Shown piece by piece: positions 48,321-56,428 of a stretch of 64,000 nt of DNA (the stretch's first letter is position 1; every line of letters starts with the position of its first letter). The DNA is from Henriciella litoralis (GTDB taxonomy: Bacteria; Pseudomonadota; Alphaproteobacteria; Caulobacterales; Hyphomonadaceae): contig NZ_NCSS01000006.1 in NCBI RefSeq assembly GCF_002088935.1, positions 372,001 to 436,000 of the forward strand. The letters run 5' to 3'. The notes below the pieces were generated by a model. The model was given only the letters and a program-made list of their open reading frames with translations. It did not search any database and had not been told where the DNA came from. A program made the translations under genes and the position numbers.

Positions 48321-48914
48321 TTATTTCTGAAGCAGGATTGCCATAATAGTGCGGGTGAAGGTGTCTATATGCGCCGCAAATGGTCCGGGAAGCCGGTTAT
48401 AAATCTTGTTTTGCCCAGACTGCATAACGACGCCAAGACACATTGCGGTCGAGAGAGCCGGATCACCGGCCGGAATCTGGCCCGCTTCCATCATAGCCCC
48501 AATCACGCGCTCAATCACCGACACCGGATCATCATCGCGTTTGATATCGTGCGGCAAAAAACGATTGAGCGAGACGAGGTGAAACGAAAATAAAAGCCAG
48601 TCTTCATCAGCCAGACTACAATACGCTGTCACGGCGCGCCGTACACGTGTCTCCAGAGTACCGTCCTGCGAAAGCGCGTCGCGAAGCATCGCGCCCAGCC
48701 TGTTGTGGGTCTCCATGAACAGGGCCAGCGCCAGCTCATCTTTGCCGCTATAGTGCCGATACAGGGCGCCTTCCGACACGCCTGCAGACATAGCAATTTC
48801 GCGCGTCGTCGCTGCGTCGATCCCCTCATCGACAAAAAGCTTCAAAGCCGCCCGTTCTATTTTCGGACGAGCATTTCGAGCGCGCTCCCTGCTGACGGGC
48901 TTCTTGTCGGGCAT
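48321..48914 (-). CDS. TetR-family transcriptional regulator
   Basis: A 197-residue repressor-type protein. The HTH is TTREIAMSAGVSEGALYRHY (about residues 33-52) preceded by IERAALKLFVDEGI; the C-terminal ligand and dimer domain is helical and unassigned. ATG 48914 is chosen because GGTGGAG lies 8 nt before it; a GTG at 48929 lies inside that ribosome site. It precedes plsC and is divergent from the HD-domain gene across a 149-base gap containing a 13-base palindrome at 49004-49016. A link to lipid supply is suggested only by the plsC neighbour. Confidence 0.9.
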   Translation of the reverse strand: MPDKKPVSRERARNARPKIERAALKLFVDEGIDAATTREIAMSAGVSEGALYRHYSGKDELALALFMETHNRLGAMLRDALSQDGTLETRVRRAVTAYCSLADEDWLLFSFHLVSLNRFLPHDIKRDDDPVSVIERVIGAMMEAGQIPAGDPALSTAMCLGVVMQSGQNKIYNRLPGPFAAHIDTFTRTIMAILLQK

Positions 48915-49003
48915 CCAGATTATCTCCACCTGCAGTGAGACGCAGCCATCTCTTCAATGGGCATCCGTGAACGACTACTCACAACGCATTGTTGGGAATT
49001 TCA

Positions 49004-49016
49004 AGCACGAAGTGCT
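49004..49016. promoter_or_regulatory. Palindrome between tetR and the HD-domain gene
   Basis: AGCAC-GAA-GTGCT is a perfect inverted repeat in the divergent tetR/HD-domain intergenic region, 48 bases before the HD-domain ATG. It could be an operator for the adjacent TetR protein. A second, weaker repeat GTGA-N8-TCAC lies about 30 bases away. Inference from position only. Confidence 0.3.
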
Positions 49017-49063
49017 ATTGATCCGCTTGATACTCATAACAAAACACCACCGGGAGAACGACA

Positions 49064-49675
49064 ATGGCCGACGGACATATCGCAGGGGATCGCGCCCAAT
49101 TTACCACAATGGTTGAGGGTTCTGGCGATGACTGGGCCGTCATTGCGCGCAACGCCAAGGAATTCAACAGGGGACTGGCTAAACGTGTGCTCGCACACCT
49201 GCGCCTCCTTGATGGAGATTTCGGAGGATTTCCAATCGACCGGCTTCAGCACTCTCTTCAGACCGCGACTCGCGCCCATCGCGATGGACGCGACGAAGAG
49301 TACGTTGTTTGCGCATTGCTTCACGACATCGGTGATACGCTAGGAAGCCATAACCACCCCGATATTGCCGCGGCTATCCTCAAACCGTTCGTTTCGGAAG
49401 CAAACCTCTGGATGGTCGCCAATCATGGCATCTTCCAGGGGTATTATTTCTTTCATCATCTGGGACTCGACCGGAATATGAGAGAGAAATTCAAAGATAG
49501 TCCCTACTACGAATATACGGCGCAGTTCTGTCACCTATATGATCAGGCAGCTTTCGACCCTGACTACGAAAGTGAGCCGCTCTCATTCTTCGAGCCAATG
49601 GTTGAACGCGTCTTTCGAGCCCCGAAACACTCAATCTATTTGAATGAAAACAAGAAGCCGCGGAAAAAAGTCTGA
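49064..49675 (+). CDS. HD-domain protein, PhnZ/MIOX-like diiron fold
   Basis: A 203-residue HD-domain protein. Metal-ligand candidates in order: His in RLQHSLQTATRAH, His-Asp in CALLHDIGDTLG, His in GSHNHPDIAAAIL, His in MVANHGIFQGYYFFHHLG and Asp in HLYDQAAFDPDYE. This spacing and the IGDTLGSHNHPDIAA region resemble the HD-type mixed-valent diiron oxygenases (PhnZ, myo-inositol oxygenase relatives) more than HD phosphohydrolases. Substrate unknown; no phosphonate genes nearby. GGGAGAAC lies before the ATG. Divergent from tetR-plsC. Confidence 0.75.
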   Translation: MADGHIAGDRAQFTTMVEGSGDDWAVIARNAKEFNRGLAKRVLAHLRLLDGDFGGFPIDRLQHSLQTATRAHRDGRDEEYVVCALLHDIGDTLGSHNHPDIAAAILKPFVSEANLWMVANHGIFQGYYFFHHLGLDRNMREKFKDSPYYEYTAQFCHLYDQAAFDPDYESEPLSFFEPMVERVFRAPKHSIYLNENKKPRKKV

Positions 49676-49709
49676 GTCAGGACTGCTATCGCGCATTGAT
49701 CGGGCTTGT

Positions 49710-49738
49710 TTGCAATGTAAGGCCTCCACAGATATAGG
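49710..49738 (+). promoter_or_regulatory. Candidate yajC-secD-secF promoter
   Basis: TTGCAA (49710-49715) and TATAGG (49733-49738) are 17 bases apart, about 32 bases upstream of the yajC ATG, in the gap after the HD-domain gene. Similar hexamers are seen before hemA. Fits a housekeeping sigma factor. Confidence 0.4.
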
Positions 49739-49769
49739 CACGTTCCTGAAATCTGGGGAGTAAATCAGC

Positions 49770-50150
49770 ATGTTTTCACGTCTGGCCACGACGGCCATGA
49801 TTGCAGGTGCATTCGCACCATTCGCATTCGCTCAGGAGCAGGGGGGCGGTACCGGGGGTATTCTCGGGCAGCTCATCTTCTTTGTTCCGCTCATCCTGAT
49901 CTTTTATTTCCTGCTGATCCGCCCTGCGAACCAGCGTCAGAAGAAGCACCGCGCCATGATTGAGGCGGTCGTGCGGGGTGATACAATCATCACGTCAGGC
50001 GGCCTGATCGGCAAGGTCACGAAGGTGACCGACCAGGAACTCAGCGTTGATCTGGCAGAGGGCGTTCGGGTCCGGGTTGTGAAAACCATGGTTGCCGATG
50101 TTCGTCCAAAGAATGAGCCGGTTGCAGCGAACGACTCCAAGTCTTCCTGA
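49770..50150 (+). CDS. yajC: Preprotein translocase accessory subunit YajC
   Basis: Small membrane protein associated with SecDF. The 126 residues begin with a signal-like or membrane segment (about 5-22), a Gly/Gln linker, the main helix GQLIFFVPLILIFYFLLIRPANQRQKKHR region (about 32-52, cut here by position) and the cytoplasmic domain with VRGDTIITSGGLIGKV and VDLAEGVRVRVVKTM. GGGGAG lies 9 nt before the ATG. First gene of yajC-secD-secF. Confidence 0.94.
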   Translation: MFSRLATTAMIAGAFAPFAFAQEQGGGTGGILGQLIFFVPLILIFYFLLIRPANQRQKKHRAMIEAVVRGDTIITSGGLIGKVTKVTDQELSVDLAEGVRVRVVKTMVADVRPKNEPVAANDSKSS

Positions 50151-50173
50151 ATAATTTCTAGGAGTTTGCCGTC

Positions 50174-51850
50174 ATGTTGAATTTTCCGGCCTGGAAAGTG
50201 GCATTGATTTCCCTGGTGCTCCTCTGGGGCGCTCTGCTTGCATTGCCCAATGCGTTCAGCGACGGCTTCCTTGGCGTAGCGCCAAGGGACACTGGCGCCA
50301 CGGATGCCCAGTCGGTCGCAGAATTCAATGAACAGCAAGAAGCGGCCGAACACTCCTGGTGGCCGAGCTTTCTCCCGACCAGAAAAGTCAATCTTGGCCT
50401 CGACCTTCAAGGCGGCGTCTATCTACTGACGCAGATTGATCCTGAAGAGGTTGCCAGCAATCGCCTTGAAACACTGCAGGCCGATATCGTTCAGGCGCTC
50501 AATCGCGCGCCTCTGATTGAACGGGATGTCCCTGAACAGCAGGGCAGCACGCTGCCGATCAGGCTTCGCAATCCAGACCAGATGGATGATGCGGTTCGTC
50601 GCTTGCGCCGTTTGAACCCCAGTATCGGGGCCACGGGCAATGAGAAGGTCATGTCAATCGAGAAGTCAGGGCCGGAGCTGATTACTGTCAGCGTCTCTGA
50701 CAGTGCCAAACAGGCGCTTGCCGCTGATGCCCAGAGCAAGATGATCGAGATTATCCGCCGGCGTCTTGACCCTGATGGCGTTAGTGAAGTTTCCATCACC
50801 CCTCAGGGCGATACTCGGATCGTGATTGAGGCGCCGGGTGAAGCTGACCCGCGCCGCATCAAGGATATCCTCAGCCAAGCAGGCCGCATGACGTTCAACA
50901 TGGCGGATGTCGATGCATCAGCCATCAATGCGGCTCAGTCCACCCGTCCGCGACCAGGCTGGGAATTGCTTCAGGACGTGGAAGGTCGGCCAATCCTTGT
51001 GAACCGCACGCCAGTTGTAACGGGCAGTGACATTGCGACAGCCAATCAGGGCAATGACCCTGATGATAACAGCGCTGCCGTTGATTTCCGGCTGACCGGC
51101 TCTGGAGCAGAACGGTTTGGCCGCACGACAGCCTCCAATCGCGGGCGGATCTTCGCTATTGTGCTCGACGGCACGGTCATGTCCTCTCCTCGGATCAATG
51201 AGCCTATCTGGGGCGGCAACGTTCAGATTACGGGTCAGTTCACGATCGAGGAGGCGCAAGACCTCGCAGCGATCATTGAAGCGGGGGAATTGCCCGCCAA
51301 ACTGAATTTTATTGAGGAACGGACTGTCGGACCCGGTCTGGGCGCCGATTCGATCGCTGCCGGTACGCGGGCCAGCATCATTGGCCTGGTTCTGGTGGGC
51401 GTGTTCATGATCATCGCTTACGGTTTGATCGGGGGATTTGCGGTCGGTTCTCTGTTAGCCAACATCGTATTGATTTTGGGTGCGCTTTCCGGTCTCGGCG
51501 CAACGCTCACGCTACCGGGTATTGCTGGTATCGTCCTTACAATCGGTATGGCTGTCGATGCCAACGTGATCGTATTTGAACGCATCCGCGAGGAGCAGCG
51601 AGCGGGAAGGTCACCATCCACGGCCGTTATTGCCGGCTATGAGCGGGCGCTTGCGACCATCCTTGATGCCAACATCACGACATTCATTGCCGCGGCGATC
51701 CTCTATCTGCTTGGGTCTGGCCCCGTCAAAGGCTTCGCCGTGACCCTCGCCATCGGGATCGTGACGTCGGTGTTCACAGCATTTGTCGTGACGCGTTGGT
51801 TCACCGCCATGTGGCTACGCGTGGCAAAGCCTCGCAAACTCTCGATCTAA
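50174..51850 (+). CDS. secD: Protein translocase subunit SecD
   Basis: RND-like membrane protein that uses the proton gradient to pull exported proteins out of the Sec channel. The 558 residues have helix 1 (about 7-27), the large periplasmic P1 region with LGLDLQGGVYLL and NRLETLQADIVQALN, the second periplasmic motif GRTTASNRGRIFAIVLDG and ITGQFTIEEAQDLAAIIEAG, then helices 2-6 (about 385-550) containing TLPGIAGIVLTIGMAVDANV and ERIREEQRAGRS. All Sec motifs are present. Fourteen bases before secF. Confidence 0.97.
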   Translation: MLNFPAWKVALISLVLLWGALLALPNAFSDGFLGVAPRDTGATDAQSVAEFNEQQEAAEHSWWPSFLPTRKVNLGLDLQGGVYLLTQIDPEEVASNRLETLQADIVQALNRAPLIERDVPEQQGSTLPIRLRNPDQMDDAVRRLRRLNPSIGATGNEKVMSIEKSGPELITVSVSDSAKQALAADAQSKMIEIIRRRLDPDGVSEVSITPQGDTRIVIEAPGEADPRRIKDILSQAGRMTFNMADVDASAINAAQSTRPRPGWELLQDVEGRPILVNRTPVVTGSDIATANQGNDPDDNSAAVDFRLTGSGAERFGRTTASNRGRIFAIVLDGTVMSSPRINEPIWGGNVQITGQFTIEEAQDLAAIIEAGELPAKLNFIEERTVGPGLGADSIAAGTRASIIGLVLVGVFMIIAYGLIGGFAVGSLLANIVLILGALSGLGATLTLPGIAGIVLTIGMAVDANVIVFERIREEQRAGRSPSTAVIAGYERALATILDANITTFIAAAILYLLGSGPVKGFAVTLAIGIVTSVFTAFVVTRWFTAMWLRVAKPRKLSI

Positions 51851-51863
51851 CGAGGACAATTTC

Positions 51864-52832
51864 ATGTTGCTTCAATACTGGCCGAAGAAAACAAATGTCC
51901 CGTTCATGCCATTGCGGATGGGCGCCCTGGTCATGTCGACGATTCTCATCGCAGCTTCGTTCTTCATGATCTTCACCAAGGGCCTCAATTTCGGGATCGA
52001 CTTTTCGGGTGGGTCGGTCATCGAGATTGAACGTCCGGATGGCGCACAGGAACAGGACGTCCGTGAAGTGATGAGCGGACTTGGACTTGGCGAAGTACAA
52101 GTAAACGCCGCCCGCGGGACAGGCGTCGATAGCGTCGAAGTTATTGTCATCAGATTCGCGACACAGCGGGCCGAAGAAGGCGTCGATCAGGACGTTGCCC
52201 AACAGCAGGCCAATGATCGGGTCCTTGCGGCCCTGGGCGAGGCGTTTCCGGGCTACATCCTGCGCAGCAGCGCCGCCGTTGGCCCCAAGGTATCCGGCGA
52301 GCTATTGCGTAGCGGCTTGATCGCACTCGCGGTCGCTCTTCTGTTGATGATGGCGTACATCTCTGTTCGCTTTCAGTGGAAATACGCGCTTGGCGCCGTC
52401 GCTGCGCTTTTCCACGACGTGATCATCACAATGGGGATGTTTTCCCTCACGCAGTTTGAATTCAACCTCTCAACCATCGCGGCATTGCTGACGATTGTGG
52501 GTTACTCAATGAATGACACGGTCATCGTGTTTGACCGCGTTCGGGAAGAAGCGCGCAAATACAAGAAGATGCCTTCGGCTGACGTGATTGATCTTGCCAT
52601 CAACCAGACGCTGTCCAGAACCTTGCTGACATCCGGCACCACATTGCTGGCCCTGCTGAGCATCTACCTGTTTGGTGGCACGGTGCTGAGCGGAATGAGC
52701 TTTGCGCTTATCTTCGGCGTGGTGATCGGGACGTATTCGTCCGTGTTTGTAGCTTCCGCTGTGGTGCTCATGCTGGGCCTTGATCAAGGCGACAAGCCAA
52801 AACGCGAAGTTACCGGTTTCCAGGGCGTCTGA
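51864..52832 (+). CDS. secF: Protein translocase subunit SecF
   Basis: Partner of SecD; 322 residues. First helix at about 18-36, periplasmic region beginning GLNFGIDFSGGSVIEIERP, then five helices from about 145, including LSTIAALLTIVGYSMNDTVI and the charged loop VFDRVREEARKYKKM that mirrors SecD. The stop codon TGA abuts the stop of nadK on the other strand in TGATCA (52830-52835). Confidence 0.97.
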   Translation: MLLQYWPKKTNVPFMPLRMGALVMSTILIAASFFMIFTKGLNFGIDFSGGSVIEIERPDGAQEQDVREVMSGLGLGEVQVNAARGTGVDSVEVIVIRFATQRAEEGVDQDVAQQQANDRVLAALGEAFPGYILRSSAAVGPKVSGELLRSGLIALAVALLLMMAYISVRFQWKYALGAVAALFHDVIITMGMFSLTQFEFNLSTIAALLTIVGYSMNDTVIVFDRVREEARKYKKMPSADVIDLAINQTLSRTLLTSGTTLLALLSIYLFGGTVLSGMSFALIFGVVIGTYSSVFVASAVVLMLGLDQGDKPKREVTGFQGV

Positions 52833-53597
52833 TCAGAAGGCAAACTGCTCTCGCAGAATTCGTTCATCAAGCGCCTGTCCTGGATCGAAGAGCATCGTAA
52901 GTGGGCGAGAGCGATCTTCCACGACGGTAAGCTTTGCGACTTCCCGCACTTCCTGATTGTCAGCCGCAGCTGACACCGGACGGCGCGTCGGCTCGACAAT
53001 TTCGAACTCCACCTTCGCGTCATGTCGGAGCAGGGCACCGCGCCACCGACGCGGACGAAAGGCACTCACAGGGGTCAGGGCAAGCAAATTGGCACCGATC
53101 GGCAGGATCGGCCCGTGGGCTGACAGATTGTAGGCGGTTGAGCCCGCTGGTGTTGCCACCATGATGCCGTCACAGGTCAGCTGGCTCATTCTTTCCTGCC
53201 CATCGACCTGTATCCGCAGCTTTGCGCTTTGCGCGGTTTCACGGAACAGAGATACTTCGTTTATGGCCAGGCGCTCAAAGTTTTCGCCATGAATATCCGT
53301 CGCAATCATGCGCAGCGGAACGAGCGTCGCTTTCGCAGCCTTGTTGATTCGTTCGAACAGGCCGTCTTCCGCAAAGTCGTTCATGAGAAAGCCGACGGTG
53401 CCGCGGTTCATCCCGTAGACGGGCTTCCGGTCATCAAAACGGCGACGCATGGCATCCAGCATGGCCCCATCGCCGCCGAGAGCGACAATGACCTCGGCGG
53501 CCTCCTCAGATGACTGTCCGTAGCGCTTGGTCAGGCGCTGTAGAGCTTCCTGGGCTTCTGGGCGCCGCGACGCGGTGAAAGCGATATCTATTTTCAT
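52833..53597 (-). CDS. nadK: NAD kinase
   Basis: Phosphorylates NAD to NADP. The 254-residue form has the GGDG motif in [15 protein letters not shown] (about residues 38-52), [13 protein letters not shown], the substrate helix region [19 protein letters not shown] and [22 protein letters not shown] 53597 ([10 protein letters not shown]) matches the family N terminus; in-frame ATG 53612 is possible and neither has a strong ribosome site. Convergent with secF without any gap. Confidence 0.93.
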   Translation of the reverse strand: MKIDIAFTASRRPEAQEALQRLTKRYGQSSEEAAEVIVALGGDGAMLDAMRRRFDDRKPVYGMNRGTVGFLMNDFAEDGLFERINKAAKATLVPLRMIATDIHGENFERLAINEVSLFRETAQSAKLRIQVDGQERMSQLTCDGIMVATPAGSTAYNLSAHGPILPIGANLLALTPVSAFRPRRWRGALLRHDAKVEFEIVEPTRRPVSAAADNQEVREVAKLTVVEDRSRPLTMLFDPGQALDERILREQFAF

Positions 53598-53709
53598 GTC
53601 ACCCAAATCCATTGCCCAATCGGGCACGTCAAGCTCCGAATGGTGAACGGGGCTGGCGCTAATGCTCGGTTTTCCTGTATGTTACCGAAAACAATACATG
53701 GAGGAACTG

Positions 53710-54501
53710 ATGCCAGACGATATGAAAGCCATCACCGTAAAGGATGCCGTGTCCGCCGAAGAGTGGAAAGCACGGGTCGATCTGGCGATGCTCTATCGTC
53801 TCACAGCCCTGCATGGCTGGGATGATATGATCTTCACCCATATCTCCCATCGCGTGCCGGGGCCCGAGCATCATTTCCTAATCAATCCATACGGCATGTT
53901 GTTCGATGAGATCACGGCGAGTTCTCTGGTCAAGGTCGATCTTGAGGGCAACATCGTGTCGGACACGCCATACTTCATCAATCCGGCTGGCTTTACGATC
54001 CACTCGGCTATTCATGCAAGTCGAGACGACGCAAACGTCGTTATGCATCTGCATACCGATCAAGGCGTTGCTGTTTCATCCCAGAAAGAAGGCCTTTTGC
54101 CTATTTCTCAGACGGCCATGATTGTCCGTTCCGACATCGCATTTCATGATTATGAGGGCGTCGCGCTCGACCTCGACGAACGCGAACGTCTGGTGGCAGA
54201 TCTTGGTCCAGACAAACACACCATGCTTCTTCGTAATCACGGTACGCTGACCTGCGGCGAAACTGCAGCAATGACGTTCACGCGGATGTTCTTTCTCGAA
54301 CGCGCCTGCAAAATGCAGATCATGGCACTCTCTGCTGGACGCGATGGCGTTCTGGAGTGCGGGGATGATCTGCAAAGCAAGGTGGCCGGCCAGGGCGGTT
54401 TGATGGGCCACCGGTCGGGCATGAGCAAATTGTCAGAAAAACTTATCTGGCCTGCCATGCAGCGCAAGCTCGACCGGGAAGCCCCAGGTTACGATATCTG
54501 A
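53710..54501 (+). CDS. Class II aldolase/adducin family protein
   Basis: A 263-residue member of the fuculose-aldolase/adducin fold. Metal ligands are likely His in VMHLHTDQGVAVSS and LLRNHGTLTCGETA; MIFTHISHRVPGPEHHFLIN and NPYGMLFDEITASSLVKVD are typical of the stand-alone proteobacterial group whose substrate is unknown. ATG 53710 is chosen because GGAGG lies 5 nt before it; the frame extends upstream without homology. Its neighbours (nadK, hemA) give no clue to substrate. Confidence 0.85.
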   Translation: MPDDMKAITVKDAVSAEEWKARVDLAMLYRLTALHGWDDMIFTHISHRVPGPEHHFLINPYGMLFDEITASSLVKVDLEGNIVSDTPYFINPAGFTIHSAIHASRDDANVVMHLHTDQGVAVSSQKEGLLPISQTAMIVRSDIAFHDYEGVALDLDERERLVADLGPDKHTMLLRNHGTLTCGETAAMTFTRMFFLERACKMQIMALSAGRDGVLECGDDLQSKVAGQGGLMGHRSGMSKLSEKLIWPAMQRKLDREAPGYDI

Positions 54502-54520
54502 TCCCAAGAACCTGCGACAT

Positions 54521-54548
54521 TTGCAGCCTACGCGAAGTCACCTATAGA
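54521..54548 (+). promoter_or_regulatory. Candidate hemA promoter
   Basis: TTGCAG (54521-54526) and TATAGA (54543-54548) with a 16-base spacer lie 67 bases upstream of the hemA ATG. They resemble the hexamers before yajC. No convincing FNR or Irr site was found. Confidence 0.35.
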
Positions 54549-54614
54549 TACCTACGCAATGACTTGCCATATAGCTGCCAAGCCATTTGATCACTGAATA
54601 CGAAGGCAAGTGAT

Positions 54615-55835
54615 ATGAAACATATCAAGGCATTCGAAGACGCCCTGACAGACATCAGGGATGAAGGCCGTTACCGGGTCTTCGTCGACCTGCAGAGACA
54701 CCGCGGCAGTTTTCCGAAAGCGACTGCGCGCTTTGAAGACGGCGAGCGGGAAATCACGGTTTGGTGCTCTAACGATTATCTGGGCATGGGCCAGGATGAT
54801 GACGTGCTGGCATCGATGCACGAAGCCATCGATAGTTTCGGTGCAGGTTCAGGTGGCACCCGAAATATCTCTGGCACCACTCGCTTCCACGTCGAACTGG
54901 AGAAAGAACTCGCGGATTTGCATGGCAAGTCCGGTGCGCTCCTGTTTACGTCCGGCTATGTGGCCAACGAAGCAACCCTGTCGACACTCGGCAAAATCCT
55001 GCCTGGTCTGATCATCTATTCAGATGAACTGAACCACGCCTCGATGATCGAAGGAATCCGCCGCTCGGGTGCCGACCGTCGGATCTTCCGTCATAATGAC
55101 GTCGAGCATCTGCGCGCGCTGATCGAAAACGATGACGCCGATCGCCCCAAACTGATTGCCTTCGAAAGCGTCTACTCAATGGATGGCGACATTGGTCCGC
55201 TGAAAGAGTTCTGCGATCTGGCAGACGAATTCAACGCACTGACCTATCTCGACGAAGTCCATGCGGTCGGCATGTACGGCAAAGAGGGGGCTGGTGTTGC
55301 ACAAGCCCAGGAGCTGATGCACCGGATCGATATTATCGAGGGAACGCTTGGCAAGGCCTATGGCGTGATGGGCGGCTATATCGCAGCTCATTCCACAATG
55401 ATCGACGCTATCCGGTCGATGGCTTCCGGCTTCATTTTCACGACGTCTACCTGTCCTGTTATGGCCGCAGGCGCTTTGGCGAGTGTCCGCAAACTTCGCA
55501 GCGACGAAGGACGCGAGCTTCGCGCTGATCATCAAGCCAAGGCAGAACTGCTAAAGAACAAATTCCGCGCAGTGGGCCTGCCTGTCATGGACAGCGTAAC
55601 CCATATCGTGCCGTTGCTCGTTGGCGACCCGGAAAAGTGCAAAGCGCTGTCTGATACGCTGCTGTTCGATTTCGGCATCTACGTTCAGCCAATCAACTAC
55701 CCAACCGTACCACGGGGCACCGAGCGTCTCAGATTTACGCCGGGACCGGTCCACGACGAAATCATGATGGATGATCTCGTTTCAGCGATCCTGGCGGTGT
55801 GGAAGCAGCTGGGCCTCGACGAACAAGCTGCCTGA
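54615..55835 (+). CDS. hemA: 5-aminolevulinate synthase
   Basis: PLP enzyme that condenses glycine and succinyl-CoA to 5-aminolevulinate, the first haem step in alphaproteobacteria. The 406-residue protein shows [39 protein letters not shown] [56 protein letters not shown] Lys in [16 protein letters not shown] (about residue 249) and the C-terminal [12 protein letters not shown]. Stand-alone unit between the class II aldolase gene and convergent mucR. Confidence 0.97.
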   Translation: MKHIKAFEDALTDIRDEGRYRVFVDLQRHRGSFPKATARFEDGEREITVWCSNDYLGMGQDDDVLASMHEAIDSFGAGSGGTRNISGTTRFHVELEKELADLHGKSGALLFTSGYVANEATLSTLGKILPGLIIYSDELNHASMIEGIRRSGADRRIFRHNDVEHLRALIENDDADRPKLIAFESVYSMDGDIGPLKEFCDLADEFNALTYLDEVHAVGMYGKEGAGVAQAQELMHRIDIIEGTLGKAYGVMGGYIAAHSTMIDAIRSMASGFIFTTSTCPVMAAGALASVRKLRSDEGRELRADHQAKAELLKNKFRAVGLPVMDSVTHIVPLLVGDPEKCKALSDTLLFDFGIYVQPINYPTVPRGTERLRFTPGPVHDEIMMDDLVSAILAVWKQLGLDEQAA

Positions 55836-55836
55836 T

Positions 55837-56229
55837 TTAGTCAGTGCGCTTTTTGCCAAGCCCAATCTTCTTGGCGAATTCTGATCTTCGTTTGGCGTAG
55901 TTTGGCGCGACCATCGGGTAATCTGCTGGCAGATTCCACTTTGCCCTGTAGGCGTCGGGCGTGAGCCCGTAATGGTTCTGCAAGTACCGCTTGAGCATCT
56001 TGAGCTCTTTGCCGTCTTCCAGGCAGATCAGATAGTCCGCTGTAATTGACTTGGCGGGGGAGACAGCGGGAAGCTTTTCTTCTTGCTCGGTGGTGTTAAC
56101 TCCGCTCAAGCTGCAAATGGCTTCATGAACCGTCTCTATAAGCGACGGCAGAGACGCGACGCTCAGCGAATTATTGGCAACATATGCCGATACAATTTCA
56201 GTTGTGTACTGAATGTATTTATCTCTCAT
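55837..56229 (-). CDS. mucR: MucR/Ros family transcriptional regulator
   Basis: A 130-residue regulator. The N-terminal oligomerisation region is TTEIVSAYVANNSLSVASLP; the C-terminal DNA-binding region is YLICLEDGKELKMLKRYLQN then HYGLTPDAYRAKWNLPADYP and MVAPNYAKRRSEFAKKIGLG, the MucR signature. Compared with the Ros zinc finger, only the first Cys and one His remain: the second Cys is Asp and the first His is Tyr. MucR proteins act as heterochromatin-like repressors of AT-rich promoters in relatives. The upstream gap is unusually AT-rich. Converges with hemA with a 1-base gap. Confidence 0.92.
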   Translation of the reverse strand: MRDKYIQYTTEIVSAYVANNSLSVASLPSLIETVHEAICSLSGVNTTEQEEKLPAVSPAKSITADYLICLEDGKELKMLKRYLQNHYGLTPDAYRAKWNLPADYPMVAPNYAKRRSEFAKKIGLGKKRTD

Positions 56230-56428
56230 CTTACCATACCGGCCTAATTCTTGAAATCGCTGCGCATGCTAGGTTAATACTCAATTTCATCATGTGTTGA
56301 GCAACAATTACAATGAATTCAAGTTCAATAATACCTATAAAATAGACGGTCTGCGAATTGTCGCATTGGCTTGCCGTAACCGGTCATGATGCGTAAACGG
56401 GGGGAACACTCGCAAAAGGTCACAATCC
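56230..56428. promoter_or_regulatory. AT-rich divergent mucR/glyA control region
   Basis: The 199-base gap between mucR and glyA is the largest in the window. Bases about 56263-56345 are markedly AT-rich for this genome and contain TTCAA-G-TTCAA (56319-56329), several TA steps and TATAAAAT (56336-56343), a plausible -10 toward glyA. MucR proteins bind such DNA upstream of their own gene, so this may be the autoregulatory site. No riboswitch-like element is recognised. Confidence 0.4.

Noticed and set aside
54590..54605. FNR-type box upstream of hemA (TTTGATCACTGAA)
   Set aside because: Only the left half matches TTGAT; the right half does not match ATCAA.
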